Source: Marvinbryantia formatexigens DSM 14469 (GTDB taxonomy: Bacteria > Bacillota > Clostridia > Lachnospirales > Lachnospiraceae). Taken from it: a stretch of DNA of 64,000 nucleotides. The stretch is from positions 3,389,001 to 3,453,000 of the forward strand of contig NZ_CP102268.1 in assembly GCF_025148285.1 (NCBI RefSeq), read 5' to 3'. The notes under the pieces were generated by a model, which saw only the letters and a list, made by a program, of their open reading frames with translations, made no database searches and was not told the DNA's origin. Of the stretch, positions 37,751 through 47,562 are shown one piece after another (within the stretch, counting starts at the first letter, position 1; each line of letters starts with the position of its first letter). Position numbers and translations under genes: made by a program.

Positions 37751-40700
37751 ATGGGTGTAAAGTGGACTGAGGACCAGCGGCAGGTGATTGATGCGCGCGG
37801 CTGCGACCTGCTGGTGTCGGCGGCGGCGGGCTCCGGAAAGACGGCGGTCCTGGTGGAGCGCATTTTGTCAATGCTGACAGATAAAGAGCATCCGCGGGAT
37901 ATCGACCGTCTTCTGATTGTAACCTTTACCAACGCGGCGGCGGGTGAGATGAAGGACCGCATCCGCGTGGCGATTGAGCAGAAGATAGAAGACTGCCGGG
38001 CGGACGGCGGGGAGGAGGAGCGGCTGCTGGAGCATCTGCAGCGGCAGGTCTCCCTGCTTTCCAACGCGCAGATCACCACCATCCACAGCTTCTGCCAGTA
38101 TGTGATCCGCAACCATTTCCATACGATTGACCTGGACCCCGGACTGCATGTGGCGGACGAGGGAGAGCAGAAGCTGCTGCAGAGCGACGTGATGGATAAG
38201 CTGGTGGAGGAAGCCTACGCGGAGAATACGGAGGAATTCCGCTACATGGCGGAGTGTCTGGCGCCGGGGAGGGACGACGCGGCGCTTGCGGAGACGGCGC
38301 TCTCGCTCTATCATTTTTCCAGAAGCTTTCCGTTTCCGGAGGAATGGCTGCAGGAATGCAGAGACGCTTACGACCTGTCGGCAGAGGAGTTTGACGAAAC
38401 AGCGTGGGTGCGGCAGCTTCAGCAGCTCTCCACACAGATTCTGGAGGAGGTGCGGGCGCAGATAGAGGAGGCGCTTGCCATAGCGGAGAGCCCGGACGGT
38501 CCTTATCCTTACTGCGATGCACTGGAGGCGGATCTGCAGCTTGCAGACGCGCTTCTGGCAGAAAAAACCTATACGGGACGGTGCGCCGCCATGCAGCAGA
38601 TAAGCTGGACGCGCCTGTCCGCCAAAAAGGACGCTTCTGTTTCGGAGGAAAAAAAGCAGCAGGTGAAGAATCTGCGGGAGAGCTACAAAAAAGCGGTCGA
38701 GGATTTGCGGACGGAATTTTACAGCTCCCCGGCAGAGACGGCGGCAGCCGCAATGCGGGACTGCGCGCCGGTCGTCGCCGGCATCACGGAATTTGTATCC
38801 CGGTTTGCCGCGCGTTACGCTGCGGAAAAAGTAAAGAAAAATATGATGGATTTTGATGACCTGGAGCATTTTGCGCTGCAGATTCTGGTGACGCGCAGGG
38901 ACGGGAAGCTCTGCCCGACGCCGGTGGCGGAGGAATTTGCCGCGCATTACGAGGAAATCCTGATTGATGAATACCAGGACAGCAACCTGGTGCAGGAACT
39001 GATTCTGACCAGCATTTCCAAAAAACACAGCGGCGGCCACAACCTGTTTATGGTGGGCGATGTCAAGCAGAGCATCTACCGCTTCCGTCTGGCGCGCCCG
39101 GAGCTTTTCACGGAAAAATACGACAGCTACCGCACCGGGGAGCCGCAGGCGGCGCAGAGACGCATTGACCTGCACCGGAATTTCCGCAGCCGCAGCCAGG
39201 TGCTGACCTTTGTCAATTTCCTGTTTGAACAGATTATGGAAAAGCATCTGGGAAATGTGGAATACGACGATGCGGCGGCGCTCTATCCGGGGGCGGAGTT
39301 TGCGCCCGGCGACGATGACGCCTTCCGCGACACCGAGGTGCTGCTGATTGACGCGGAGGCGGAGGAGGAAAAAGAAAAGCCGGAGGAATCTGCGCGGGAG
39401 CTGGAGGCATATGCAGTCGCGCAGAGGATTGCCGGAATTGTCGGAAAGGAGCTGGTGTGGGATAATGCACTGGGCGCTTACCGGAGGGCAGAGTACCGGG
39501 ATATCGTGATTCTGCTGCGCACCATCCAGGGCTGGGCGGAGCCGTTTGCAAAGGTGCTGACGGAGCAGGATATCCCGGCGCACACCGGCTCGCGCACCGG
39601 CTATTTTTCCACCACGGAGGTGCAGACGGTGCTGTCGCTTCTGCGCGTCATTGATAATCCCAGGCAGGACATTCCGCTGACGGCGGTGCTGCACTCCCCG
39701 ATTGTGTGGCTTTCCGCCGGGGAGCTTGCCGCCATCCGCAGCGCTCACCCGCAGATGCCCTTTTACGAGGCGTGTATGCAGGAACCGTCGCTGGCGGATT
39801 TCTTTGCGATGCTGGCAGAATTCCGCCGCATGGCGGCTTACACGCCGATACACGAGCTGCTCTGGTATATTTTTGAGCGCACAGGCTATGCGGCATATGC
39901 GGCGGCAATGCCGGGCGGCAGCCAGAGGAAGGCGAATCTGGACATGCTGGTGGAAAAGGCAATCGCCTATGAGCAGGGAAGCTACCGGGGATTGTATAAT
40001 TTTGTCCGCTATATAGAGAATCTCCATAAATACGATGTGGATTTCGGGGAGGCGGCGTCCGGGGAGCAGGAAAATGCCGTGCGGATTTTAAGTATCCACA
40101 AGAGCAAGGGACTGGAATTTCCCATCGTGTTCGTCTGCGGCATGGGTAAGCAGATGAACCAGTCGGACGCCCGCAAAAGCGTGGTGCTGCACGCGGACCT
40201 CGGCATTGGCTGCGACCGGACGGACCCTAAGCTTCGCATACGCAGCGCCACGCTGCTGAAGCGCTTTATGAAACGATATACGGTGCAGGAAAATCTTGGC
40301 GAGGAGCTGCGCGTCCTCTACGTGGCGCTGACGCGCGCGAAGGAAAAGCTGATTCTGACGGGAACAGTCACAAAGCTGGCGGATAAGCTGCAGAAATGGG
40401 GGCAGGTATGCCGCAGAGAGGGGACGGTGCTTCCCTTTACGCTGCGCGCGCACGCCTCCACATACTGGGACTGGCTGATTCCGTCCCTGCTGCGCAACCG
40501 GTGCTTTGCGCCCCTGGCGGAGGAATACGGCGTGTACCAGGACCACAGCCACCCGCTGTTTTCGCGGGAAATTTTCTGCCGGGTAACGTATCTGCCGGTG
40601 CGGGAGCTGACCGGCGCGGAAAAACAGCGTCAGAAGAAGCTTTATATGACCAGGGAAAAGCTGCTGTCGCTCTCGCCGGAGGCGGTATTTGACGCAAAAG

Positions 40701-41464
40701 CGGCGCAGCAGCTTGCAGAAAACCTTTCTTTCTGTTATGCTTACGGGGGAGAGGAGAAGATTCCGGCAAAGGTGAGCGTGTCCGAGCTGAAAAAGTATGC
40801 GCAGTTTGATGAGCTGGAGGACGGGGAGCTTCTGTTTGAGGAGCCTGCCCCGGTGCCGCTGATTCCGGAATTTCTGCAGGAGAAGAGCGAGGTGTCCGGC
40901 GCGGCGCGCGGTACCATTTATCATAAGCTGATGGAATGCCTTGATTTTACGTTGTTTGCGGATACCTCCGTGCAGAAGGATACAGCAGAAATGCGGCGGT
41001 TTCTGGAGGCGGAGACCGGGCGGCTGCAGCGGGCGGGTCATCTGAAGGCGGAGGAGGCGGAGCTGATTTCGGAGAAGAAATTGCTGGCGTTTCTGAAGCA
41101 TCCGCTGGCGCAGCGGATGGCGCAGGCGGCGGTGCGCGGGCAGCTTTTCCGCGAGCAGCAGTTTGTGCTCTCCGTTCCGGCGGGCGATATCCGCCGGGAG
41201 TGGCAGGCAGGCGGTCCGGTGCTTATCCAGGGAATCATCGATGCATATTTTATCGAGGACGGACAGATCGTTCTGGTCGATTACAAGACGGATTTTGTGA
41301 AATTTGAAGAAGCATCTTCCCTCTATCGCAAATATGCGGTACAATTAGACTATTATGAAATTGCGCTTACGCGCCTTGCGCATCTTCCGGTCAGCGAGAA
41401 GCTGATTTATTCTTTCTGTCTGGACTGCACGCTTGACGGGCGGAGCGACGGCGCCGGACGATGA
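37751..41464 (+). CDS. addA: Helicase-exonuclease AddAB, subunit AddA
   Basis: 1237 residues, UvrD-type helicase plus C-terminal nuclease. Motif I LVSAAAGSGKTAVLVERIL, motif II LIDEYQDSN, later HKSKGLEFPIVFVCG and ALTRAKEKLIL. The nuclease motif VLVDYKTDFVKF is near the end. The last ~9 codons run into a 36-base tandem repeat, which supplies the stop codon and replaces the usual C terminus. Confidence 0.95.
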   Translation: MGVKWTEDQRQVIDARGCDLLVSAAAGSGKTAVLVERILSMLTDKEHPRDIDRLLIVTFTNAAAGEMKDRIRVAIEQKIEDCRADGGEEERLLEHLQRQVSLLSNAQITTIHSFCQYVIRNHFHTIDLDPGLHVADEGEQKLLQSDVMDKLVEEAYAENTEEFRYMAECLAPGRDDAALAETALSLYHFSRSFPFPEEWLQECRDAYDLSAEEFDETAWVRQLQQLSTQILEEVRAQIEEALAIAESPDGPYPYCDALEADLQLADALLAEKTYTGRCAAMQQISWTRLSAKKDASVSEEKKQQVKNLRESYKKAVEDLRTEFYSSPAETAAAAMRDCAPVVAGITEFVSRFAARYAAEKVKKNMMDFDDLEHFALQILVTRRDGKLCPTPVAEEFAAHYEEILIDEYQDSNLVQELILTSISKKHSGGHNLFMVGDVKQSIYRFRLARPELFTEKYDSYRTGEPQAAQRRIDLHRNFRSRSQVLTFVNFLFEQIMEKHLGNVEYDDAAALYPGAEFAPGDDDAFRDTEVLLIDAEAEEEKEKPEESARELEAYAVAQRIAGIVGKELVWDNALGAYRRAEYRDIVILLRTIQGWAEPFAKVLTEQDIPAHTGSRTGYFSTTEVQTVLSLLRVIDNPRQDIPLTAVLHSPIVWLSAGELAAIRSAHPQMPFYEACMQEPSLADFFAMLAEFRRMAAYTPIHELLWYIFERTGYAAYAAAMPGGSQRKANLDMLVEKAIAYEQGSYRGLYNFVRYIENLHKYDVDFGEAASGEQENAVRILSIHKSKGLEFPIVFVCGMGKQMNQSDARKSVVLHADLGIGCDRTDPKLRIRSATLLKRFMKRYTVQENLGEELRVLYVALTRAKEKLILTGTVTKLADKLQKWGQVCRREGTVLPFTLRAHASTYWDWLIPSLLRNRCFAPLAEEYGVYQDHSHPLFSREIFCRVTYLPVRELTGAEKQRQKKLYMTREKLLSLSPEAVFDAKAAQQLAENLSFCYAYGGEEKIPAKVSVSELKKYAQFDELEDGELLFEEPAPVPLIPEFLQEKSEVSGAARGTIYHKLMECLDFTLFADTSVQKDTAEMRRFLEAETGRLQRAGHLKAEEAELISEKKLLAFLKHPLAQRMAQAAVRGQLFREQQFVLSVPAGDIRREWQAGGPVLIQGIIDAYFIEDGQIVLVDYKTDFVKFEEASSLYRKYAVQLDYYEIALTRLAHLPVSEKLIYSFCLDCTLDGRSDGAGR

Positions 41465-41614
41465 ATTACTGCGGGGCGGGACGGCGCCGGACGATGAGTT
41501 ACTGCGGGGCGGAGCGACGGCGCCGGACGATGAGTTACTGCGGGGCGGGACGGCGGCACCGGACGATGAGTTACTGCGGGGCAGAATGACGGCACCGGAC
41601 GGTGAGTTACTGCG
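41438..41614 (+). repeat. Five tandem ~36-bp repeats at the addA stop
   Basis: Units at 41438, 41474, 41507, 41543 and 41579 (33 or 36 bases) share CGGACGATGAGTTACTGCG. The first unit contains the addA stop. In another frame the whole array is open and encodes repeated TAPDDELLRG; the frame has a TTG start at 41433 but no ribosome site. Confidence 0.85.
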
Positions 41615-41656
41615 GGGCAGTAACGGCGTTGAGGAGATAAAGTTGAGGAGATAAAA

Positions 41657-44632
41657 ATGTCAGAATTTATCAGAAAGCTATATCATAACAGAATCGTGCG
41701 CTACATCTTTTTTGGCGGCTGTACCACGATGGTAAACTTTGTCAGCTACTTTATTCTGCGGACAGTTCTGTCCGTGGACGTCACAAGGGCGAACTTTTTT
41801 TCCATCCTGCTTTCGATTTTCTTTGCCTATGTGGTAAATAAGATTTTTGTATTCGAGAGCAAAACACAGGGTCTGCGCGAGCTGCTGTCAGAAATGGCGG
41901 GCTTTGTCGGGATGCGCGGCATCACCATGTTTATCGAGATTTTCGGCACGGTGCTGCTCAGCAGCGTCTGGGGCATGAACGATATGCTGGCGAAGCTGCT
42001 CATCCAGTTTGTTGTGCTGGTGCTGAACTTTGTGTTCAGCAAGATATTTGTGTTCAGCGGAAAAAAGAAGGAGTACACCATGCATGAGAAGCGCGCCGCC
42101 ATCCGCAAGAAGCGCTGCATCTGGATTTCGTTCGCCATTCCGGCGGTGACGATGCTGGTCGCCTATATTGTCAATGGGGTGTATCCGTTTGGCGACCACG
42201 GCGTGCTGATTATCGATTCCCTGCACCAGTATCTGCCGTTTTTCACAGATTTCCAGCAGAAGCTCTCCGGCAGCGAGTCGCTTCTGTATTCCTTCGGCGG
42301 CGGTCTGGGCTACAATATGTGGGCGACGCTTGCCTATTATCTGGCGAGCCCCTTCAATTTCCTGCTGACGGCGGTCTCGATGGAGCACGTCATGGACTTT
42401 ATGGCGTATCTGATTCTGCTGAAGATCGCGCTGTCCGGGGCGGCGTTCGCCTGGTATCTGTCTGAGCGGGGAGAAGGAAAGGACTATCTGCCGGTGCCGT
42501 TTGCCTGTATGTACGCGCTCAGCGCCTTTATGATTGGCTACTATTTCAATATCATGTGGCTGGACAGCGTGATGGTGCTTCCGCTCGTGATGATGGGAAT
42601 TGAGCGCATCTGTGAGGGCAAAAGCGGAAAACTGTTTACCGGCGCCCTGTTTTACGGGATATACTGCAACTACTATATCGGATTTATGCTGTGCCTGTTC
42701 TCCTGCCTGTATTTTCTGGCAAACTGGGTGGCGGCGCGGAAATTTACATTTAAAAAATTCGTCACCTCCGGGCTGCGCTTTGCCTGGCATGCGCTCCTTG
42801 GCGGCGGTATGGCGGCGCTGGTGCTGGTTCCGGCGTACCTGGCGCTGGGAATGACGGAATCGGCGGGCAGCAGCTTTCCGTCGAAAATCAAATTTTATAC
42901 GGACGGCATCACGCAGCTCACCGGGCATTTTGCGCTGGTCGAGCCGATTAACATCTACGACGACCAGTCCGGCGTAAATATTTACTGCGGCGTCATCATT
43001 TTAATTCTGGTCATCTTATATATTTTAGATAAGGAGCTCAGCTTTAAGGAACGTCTGTCAAAGGTCGTGCTGATGGGCATTCTGCTGCTCAGTATGAATT
43101 TCAACATGCTGAATTATATCTGGCACGGCTTCCATACACAGAACGGTCTGCCGAACCGCTTCGCGTTTATTTATATCGGCGTGATTCTGGTGATGGGATT
43201 CGACGCCCTGCGGCATATCCGCAGGCTGGACGTCTGGCGGCTGGCAATCTCCTGGATTCTTCCGGTGGCCTTTGCCGCATACTGCATGTACGCCAATGTC
43301 GGAGAGCGGGAGTGGTACGTCTATGTGGTTACGCTGTCCCTGCTGGCGGTGTACGGCATTCTGCTATTGTTTTTGCAGGGAATGGCAAAGGGCTTTGCCG
43401 TGGTAAAGACCATCCTCATTTCCCTGATGTCGGTGGAAATGGTGGCGACCGGTATTTACGGCGTCTGCATGAACGGCACGGTCGGCAGAAGTACCTATGT
43501 TAATGAGCAGAAGGCGTACCAGACCCTGATGGCGCGGCAGGAGGACGGAAGCGGATTTTACCGCAGCGAGATTGACAGCCAGCGGATGCGCAACGAAAAT
43601 ATGTTTATGGGCGCAAACGGTGTGGTGCTGTTTTCCTCGACTATGCCGGAGGCGACGGTCAATCTCTGCCGCAGCATCGGCATGGAGGCGCGCACGAACA
43701 AGACCGGCTACAACGGTATGTCGAAGCTGTTTAACGATGTCTTCGGCGTCCGCTATGTGGTTTCCAAATCGGGCGGCGATACGCTGTACCAGATGCAGAA
43801 GGTGGATTACGAGGAGCCGCTCACGCTGTATAAGAATGAGGATGCGCTGTCGGTCGGCTTTATGGTATCATCGGATATCAAAAACTGGGATATCAACGAT
43901 AAGCTGCCGATGAAGGTGCAGGATGATTTTGCCACGCTTGCGACCGGGGTGGATTTCTTCTACACGCTGCGCGAAGCGTACTCCCTGGAGGAGGGACCGA
44001 CGTACATCATCCGCCTGCATCCGGGCGAGCAGACCTACATCGAGTTTACCGAGAATGTGGAGAGCATTACCATTAAAACGCCGCAGTACGAAAAGACTAT
44101 CAATAATTATACGAAAAATGTCTTTAATCTGGGCACCGTCACGGAAGAGGGCGAGGCCAGCAAGGCGAATATTACGATTAAATATAAGGAAGGAAAGGAT
44201 ACGCCGGTTCCGGTGCGCGTTTACACCTGCACGGACGAGGAGTATCAGGCGGTTTATGATAAGCTTGCCGCCAACCAGATGGAGAATGTACAGGAATCGG
44301 GCAATAAGCTGTCCGGCACCATTCATGTGGACGAGGCGGGCACGCTGCTGCTGACGATTCCCTACGACGAGGGCTGGAAGGTGCTCGTGGACGGTGTGGA
44401 AACAGAAACTTACCGCGTGGGCGAGGCGCTGACGGGACTGGATCTGGAACCGGGCGACCACGAAATTTCCATGACCTTCACTCCGGAGGGACTGTGGCTG
44501 GGCAGCTTTCTGTCACTGCTCTGCGTGGTGCTGTTTCTTGCGACCTGCTATGCGGAGCGCAGGCTGCAGGGACGCACTGTCCGGCCAGGACGCGGCAGAA
44601 GGACGGAGCAGATGGCGGAAGCGGAAGCATAA
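41657..44632 (+). CDS. GtrA-YfhO fusion membrane protein
   Basis: 991 residues. Residues ~10-135 form a GtrA domain of four membrane spans (RYIFFGGCTTMVNFVSYFIL), a family linked to moving undecaprenyl-phosphate sugars. From ~150 on it is a YfhO-type GT-C protein with many spans (DSLHQYLPFFTDFQQ, YYFNIMWLDSVMVLPLVMMG) and a large extracellular C-terminal domain ending in PYDEGWKVLVDGVE and one last span. YfhO acts in glycosylation of lipoteichoic acid in Bacillus. The fusion joins carrier supply and transfer. GAGGAG precedes the ATG. Confidence 0.88.
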   Translation: MSEFIRKLYHNRIVRYIFFGGCTTMVNFVSYFILRTVLSVDVTRANFFSILLSIFFAYVVNKIFVFESKTQGLRELLSEMAGFVGMRGITMFIEIFGTVLLSSVWGMNDMLAKLLIQFVVLVLNFVFSKIFVFSGKKKEYTMHEKRAAIRKKRCIWISFAIPAVTMLVAYIVNGVYPFGDHGVLIIDSLHQYLPFFTDFQQKLSGSESLLYSFGGGLGYNMWATLAYYLASPFNFLLTAVSMEHVMDFMAYLILLKIALSGAAFAWYLSERGEGKDYLPVPFACMYALSAFMIGYYFNIMWLDSVMVLPLVMMGIERICEGKSGKLFTGALFYGIYCNYYIGFMLCLFSCLYFLANWVAARKFTFKKFVTSGLRFAWHALLGGGMAALVLVPAYLALGMTESAGSSFPSKIKFYTDGITQLTGHFALVEPINIYDDQSGVNIYCGVIILILVILYILDKELSFKERLSKVVLMGILLLSMNFNMLNYIWHGFHTQNGLPNRFAFIYIGVILVMGFDALRHIRRLDVWRLAISWILPVAFAAYCMYANVGEREWYVYVVTLSLLAVYGILLLFLQGMAKGFAVVKTILISLMSVEMVATGIYGVCMNGTVGRSTYVNEQKAYQTLMARQEDGSGFYRSEIDSQRMRNENMFMGANGVVLFSSTMPEATVNLCRSIGMEARTNKTGYNGMSKLFNDVFGVRYVVSKSGGDTLYQMQKVDYEEPLTLYKNEDALSVGFMVSSDIKNWDINDKLPMKVQDDFATLATGVDFFYTLREAYSLEEGPTYIIRLHPGEQTYIEFTENVESITIKTPQYEKTINNYTKNVFNLGTVTEEGEASKANITIKYKEGKDTPVPVRVYTCTDEEYQAVYDKLAANQMENVQESGNKLSGTIHVDEAGTLLLTIPYDEGWKVLVDGVETETYRVGEALTGLDLEPGDHEISMTFTPEGLWLGSFLSLLCVVLFLATCYAERRLQGRTVRPGRGRRTEQMAEAEA

Positions 44633-44646
44633 AAAGGGAGGTTTTC

Positions 44647-45549
44647 ATGATTTATCAGAGACTATGTGAGATAGCGGGAGCGGAAAATGTGTGCAGGCAG
44701 GAGCCGATGAGCAGACATACGACGTTCCGCATCGGCGGACCGGCGGATTATTTTGTGCTGCCGCACAGCAGCGGCGAGCTTGCCGCTGTGATTGCCCTCT
44801 GCCGGGAGAGCGCTGTGCCGTGGTACGTTATCGGCAACGGCAGCAATCTCCTGGTGGGCGATAAGGGCGTGCGCGGCGTTGTCATACAGCTTTTTAAGAA
44901 TTTCCAGAAAATCGTTATTGAAGAGGAAACGGCGGTGCTGCAGGCGGGCGTGATCAATTCTCTGGCGGCAAAGCGTCTTCTCGATGCGGAGCTTACCGGA
45001 TTTGAATTTGCCGCCGGGATTCCGGGAACCATCGGCGGAGCCGTCGTGATGAACGCCGGCGCCTACGGCGGGGAAATGAAGGACATCGTTTCCAGTGTGA
45101 CGGTACTGGACGAAAACGGAGCGCTGCAGACGCTTCCGGCAGATGAGCTGGAATTTGGCTACCGCACGAGCATCGTTGCCCGCAGGGGCTATGTGGTGAC
45201 GGAGGTAACGCTTGCCCTTCAGCGGGGGTGCCGGGAGGAAATCGCGGCGCGCATGGAGGAGCTGAAGGAGCGGCGCATCACGAAGCAGCCTCTGGAATAC
45301 CCCAGTGCCGGCAGCACCTTCAAGCGCCCGGAAGGGTACTTTGCGGGCAAGCTGATTATGGATGCCGGTCTGCGCGGATTTTCCGTCGGCGGGGCGCAGG
45401 TTTCCGAAAAGCACTGCGGCTTTGTCATTAATACCGGCGGGGCGACGGCGGCGGACGTTGTGGCGCTGATGGAGGCGGTGCAGGATACCGTGGAGAAAAA
45501 ATTCGGCGTGCGTCTGGAGCCGGAGGTAAAGCGGCTGGGAGAATTCTGA
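44647..45549 (+). CDS. murB: UDP-N-acetylenolpyruvoylglucosamine reductase
   Basis: 300 residues, FAD-dependent second step of peptidoglycan precursor synthesis. RHTTFRIGGPADYFV, VIGNGSNLLVGDKG, AGIPGTIGGAVVMNAGAYGG and PSAGSTFKRPEGYFAGKLI are diagnostic. GGGAGG lies before ATG 44647. Followed by rapZ, as in many Clostridia. Confidence 0.97.
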   Translation: MIYQRLCEIAGAENVCRQEPMSRHTTFRIGGPADYFVLPHSSGELAAVIALCRESAVPWYVIGNGSNLLVGDKGVRGVVIQLFKNFQKIVIEEETAVLQAGVINSLAAKRLLDAELTGFEFAAGIPGTIGGAVVMNAGAYGGEMKDIVSSVTVLDENGALQTLPADELEFGYRTSIVARRGYVVTEVTLALQRGCREEIAARMEELKERRITKQPLEYPSAGSTFKRPEGYFAGKLIMDAGLRGFSVGGAQVSEKHCGFVINTGGATAADVVALMEAVQDTVEKKFGVRLEPEVKRLGEF

Positions 45550-45700
45550 TGAGAAGAATTGCGCAGGCGTATGAGGACTGCGGACAGCAGGTGTGAGCAA
45601 ATCTCATTCGCGAAGCGAATTTTAAATGGATTTGCGAAGGTTGCTGTGAACGGATGGAACAGTAACCGGATAAAGAGCTGCGAAGAGAGGGAGACAGAAG

Positions 45701-46558
45701 ATGAGACTTGTGATTGTGACCGGCATGTCGGGTGCCGGGAAGGTAAGCGCACTGAAAATATTGGAGGACATGGGCTATTATTGTGTGGATAATCTTCCGA
45801 TTCCGCTGCTGCCGACGTTTGTGGACCTGGTGTACACGCAGAGTGCAGAGATTACGAAGGCGGCGATCGGCATCGATATCCGCAATGGAAACGGGCTGCA
45901 GGATATCGGCGGCTATCTGGAGCAGATAGAGAAATCCGGCTGCGCCTACGAGATCCTGTTTATGGACGCCTCGGACGCCACGCTGATAAGGCGCTACAAG
46001 GAGACGCGGCGCGTCCATCCGATGACGGGCGACCGCAGGATAGACCACGGAATCGAGGAGGAGCGGCGGCAGCTTGCGTTTCTGAAAAAGAAAGCGGATT
46101 ATATTATCGATACCAGCAATCTGCTGATCCGCGAGCTGGTGCGCAGCTTAAACCAGATTTTTGTGGAGAATCAGGAATTTAAAAATATGGTGGTGACGAT
46201 TGTGTCGTTCGGCTTTAAATACGGCATACCGACGGACGCGGATCTGGTGTTTGATGTTCGCTTCCTGCCGAATCCGTATTATGTGGAGGAGCTGAAGACG
46301 CAGACGGGCAACGACCTGCCGGTGCAGGAATATGTGATGAACTGCAGCCAGGCGGGAACGTTTCTCGCAAAGCTCACCGACATGGTAAATTTTCTGATTC
46401 CCAATTATGTGCTGGAGGGAAAAAACAGCCTGGTAATCGGAATCGGCTGCACGGGCGGAAAGCATCGCTCGGTGACGATTGCAAATAAGCTTTTTGAACA
46501 GCTTGCGGGCGAGACAGAATACAGCGTGAGGATAGAACACAGGGATATCAACCGGTGA
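45701..46558 (+). CDS. rapZ: RapZ/YvcJ family nucleotide-binding protein
   Basis: 285 residues. N-terminal P-loop VTGMSGAGKVSALKILEDMG and C-terminal RapZ domain (VSFGFKYGIPTDADLVFDVR, IGIGCTGGKHRSV). In Escherichia coli RapZ controls GlmZ small RNA; in Bacillus YvcJ affects competence. Residue 15, which should be Ser/Thr in GK(S/T), is Val, so Mg-ATP binding may be altered. A 151-base gap with a short ATTCGC/GCGAAT hairpin precedes it. Confidence 0.94.
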   Translation: MRLVIVTGMSGAGKVSALKILEDMGYYCVDNLPIPLLPTFVDLVYTQSAEITKAAIGIDIRNGNGLQDIGGYLEQIEKSGCAYEILFMDASDATLIRRYKETRRVHPMTGDRRIDHGIEEERRQLAFLKKKADYIIDTSNLLIRELVRSLNQIFVENQEFKNMVVTIVSFGFKYGIPTDADLVFDVRFLPNPYYVEELKTQTGNDLPVQEYVMNCSQAGTFLAKLTDMVNFLIPNYVLEGKNSLVIGIGCTGGKHRSVTIANKLFEQLAGETEYSVRIEHRDINR

Positions 46559-46581
46559 CAGCTCCGGGAGGAGGAGAGCGG

Positions 46582-47562
46582 ATGTCTTTTTCCGGGAATA
46601 TAAAAGAGGAGCTTTCCAGGCAGATACCGGCGGCCAGACACTGCCGGATCGCCGAGATCGCGGCGATCATCAGTCTGTGCGGCGGCGTGTCGGTGTCGGC
46701 AAATGAGCGCTTCTGCTTAAAGGTGCAGACGGAAAATCTTTCTGTCGCAAGAAAATACTTTACATTATTGAAAAAAACATTTAATATAGTAGTTGAGCTT
46801 TCTATAAAACAAAGCAGAGGGCGCAGCAGGAACCGTGTGTACATGGTATATGTGAAAAGGCACGGGGATACAGTGCGTATTCTGCAGGCAGTGAAGCTGC
46901 TGAAGGGAGACGGACTGGATTATATGGGCGCAGAGGATGCGCAGGATATCACAGACAGTCTGATTATACAGCAGACCTGCTGCAAGCGGGCGTTTTTGCG
47001 CGGCGCGTTTCTGGTGGCGGGTTCCGTCAGCGACCCCCGTAAATTTTACCACCTGGAGTTTACGTGCACGAGCGAGTACCGTGCCCGGCAGATACAGTCG
47101 GTGCTGAAGTCATTTGAACTGGAGGCGAGAGTCATCCCCCGCAAGAAATACTTTGTGGTATATCTGAAGGAGGGGGACCAGATTGTGGATGCGCTGAATG
47201 TAATGGAGGCTCACCAGGCACTCATGGAACTGGAAAATATCCGTATTTTAAAGGATATGCGAAACACGGTGAACCGCAAGGTGAACTGTGAGACTGCCAA
47301 TATTCACAAGACAGTGAATGCGGCGGTAAAGCAGATTGAGGACATCAGGTATATCCGGGACACCAAAGGATTCGGCGATTTATCGGAAGGTCTGGCGCAG
47401 ATGGCAGAAATCCGGTTGGCCCATCCGGACGCGACATTAAAGGAATTAGGTATGCTTTTGACTCCTCAGGTAGGAAAATCCGGCGTGAATCACCGGCTGA
47501 GAAAGCTCAGTGAGATAGCCAGTGAACTGAGAGATAATAAGGAGGAGAAACATTATGATTAA
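46582..47562 (+). CDS. whiA: WhiA DNA-binding protein
   Basis: 326 residues. N-terminal LAGLIDADG-like fold (SFSGNIKEELSR, CCKRAFLRGAFLVAGSVSDP) and C-terminal helix-turn-helix (HPDATLKELGMLLTPQVGKS). WhiA binds DNA and affects cell division and chromosome segregation in Firmicutes. ATG 46582 has GGGAGGAGG. In Bacillus the order is yvcJ-yvcK-whiA-crh; the yvcK (glmR) gene is absent between rapZ and whiA here. Confidence 0.95.
   Translation: MSFSGNIKEELSRQIPAARHCRIAEIAAIISLCGGVSVSANERFCLKVQTENLSVARKYFTLLKKTFNIVVELSIKQSRGRSRNRVYMVYVKRHGDTVRILQAVKLLKGDGLDYMGAEDAQDITDSLIIQQTCCKRAFLRGAFLVAGSVSDPRKFYHLEFTCTSEYRARQIQSVLKSFELEARVIPRKKYFVVYLKEGDQIVDALNVMEAHQALMELENIRILKDMRNTVNRKVNCETANIHKTVNAAVKQIEDIRYIRDTKGFGDLSEGLAQMAEIRLAHPDATLKELGMLLTPQVGKSGVNHRLRKLSEIASELRDNKEEKHYD

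Noticed and set aside
36730-38112. Minus-strand open frame between addB and addA
   Set aside because: It overlaps two strongly supported genes on the other strand and reads through the palindromic element.
41433-41654. A 73-codon protein of TAPDDELLRG repeats
   Set aside because: No ribosome site, TTG start only, and made entirely of the tandem repeat; kept as a note under the repeat.
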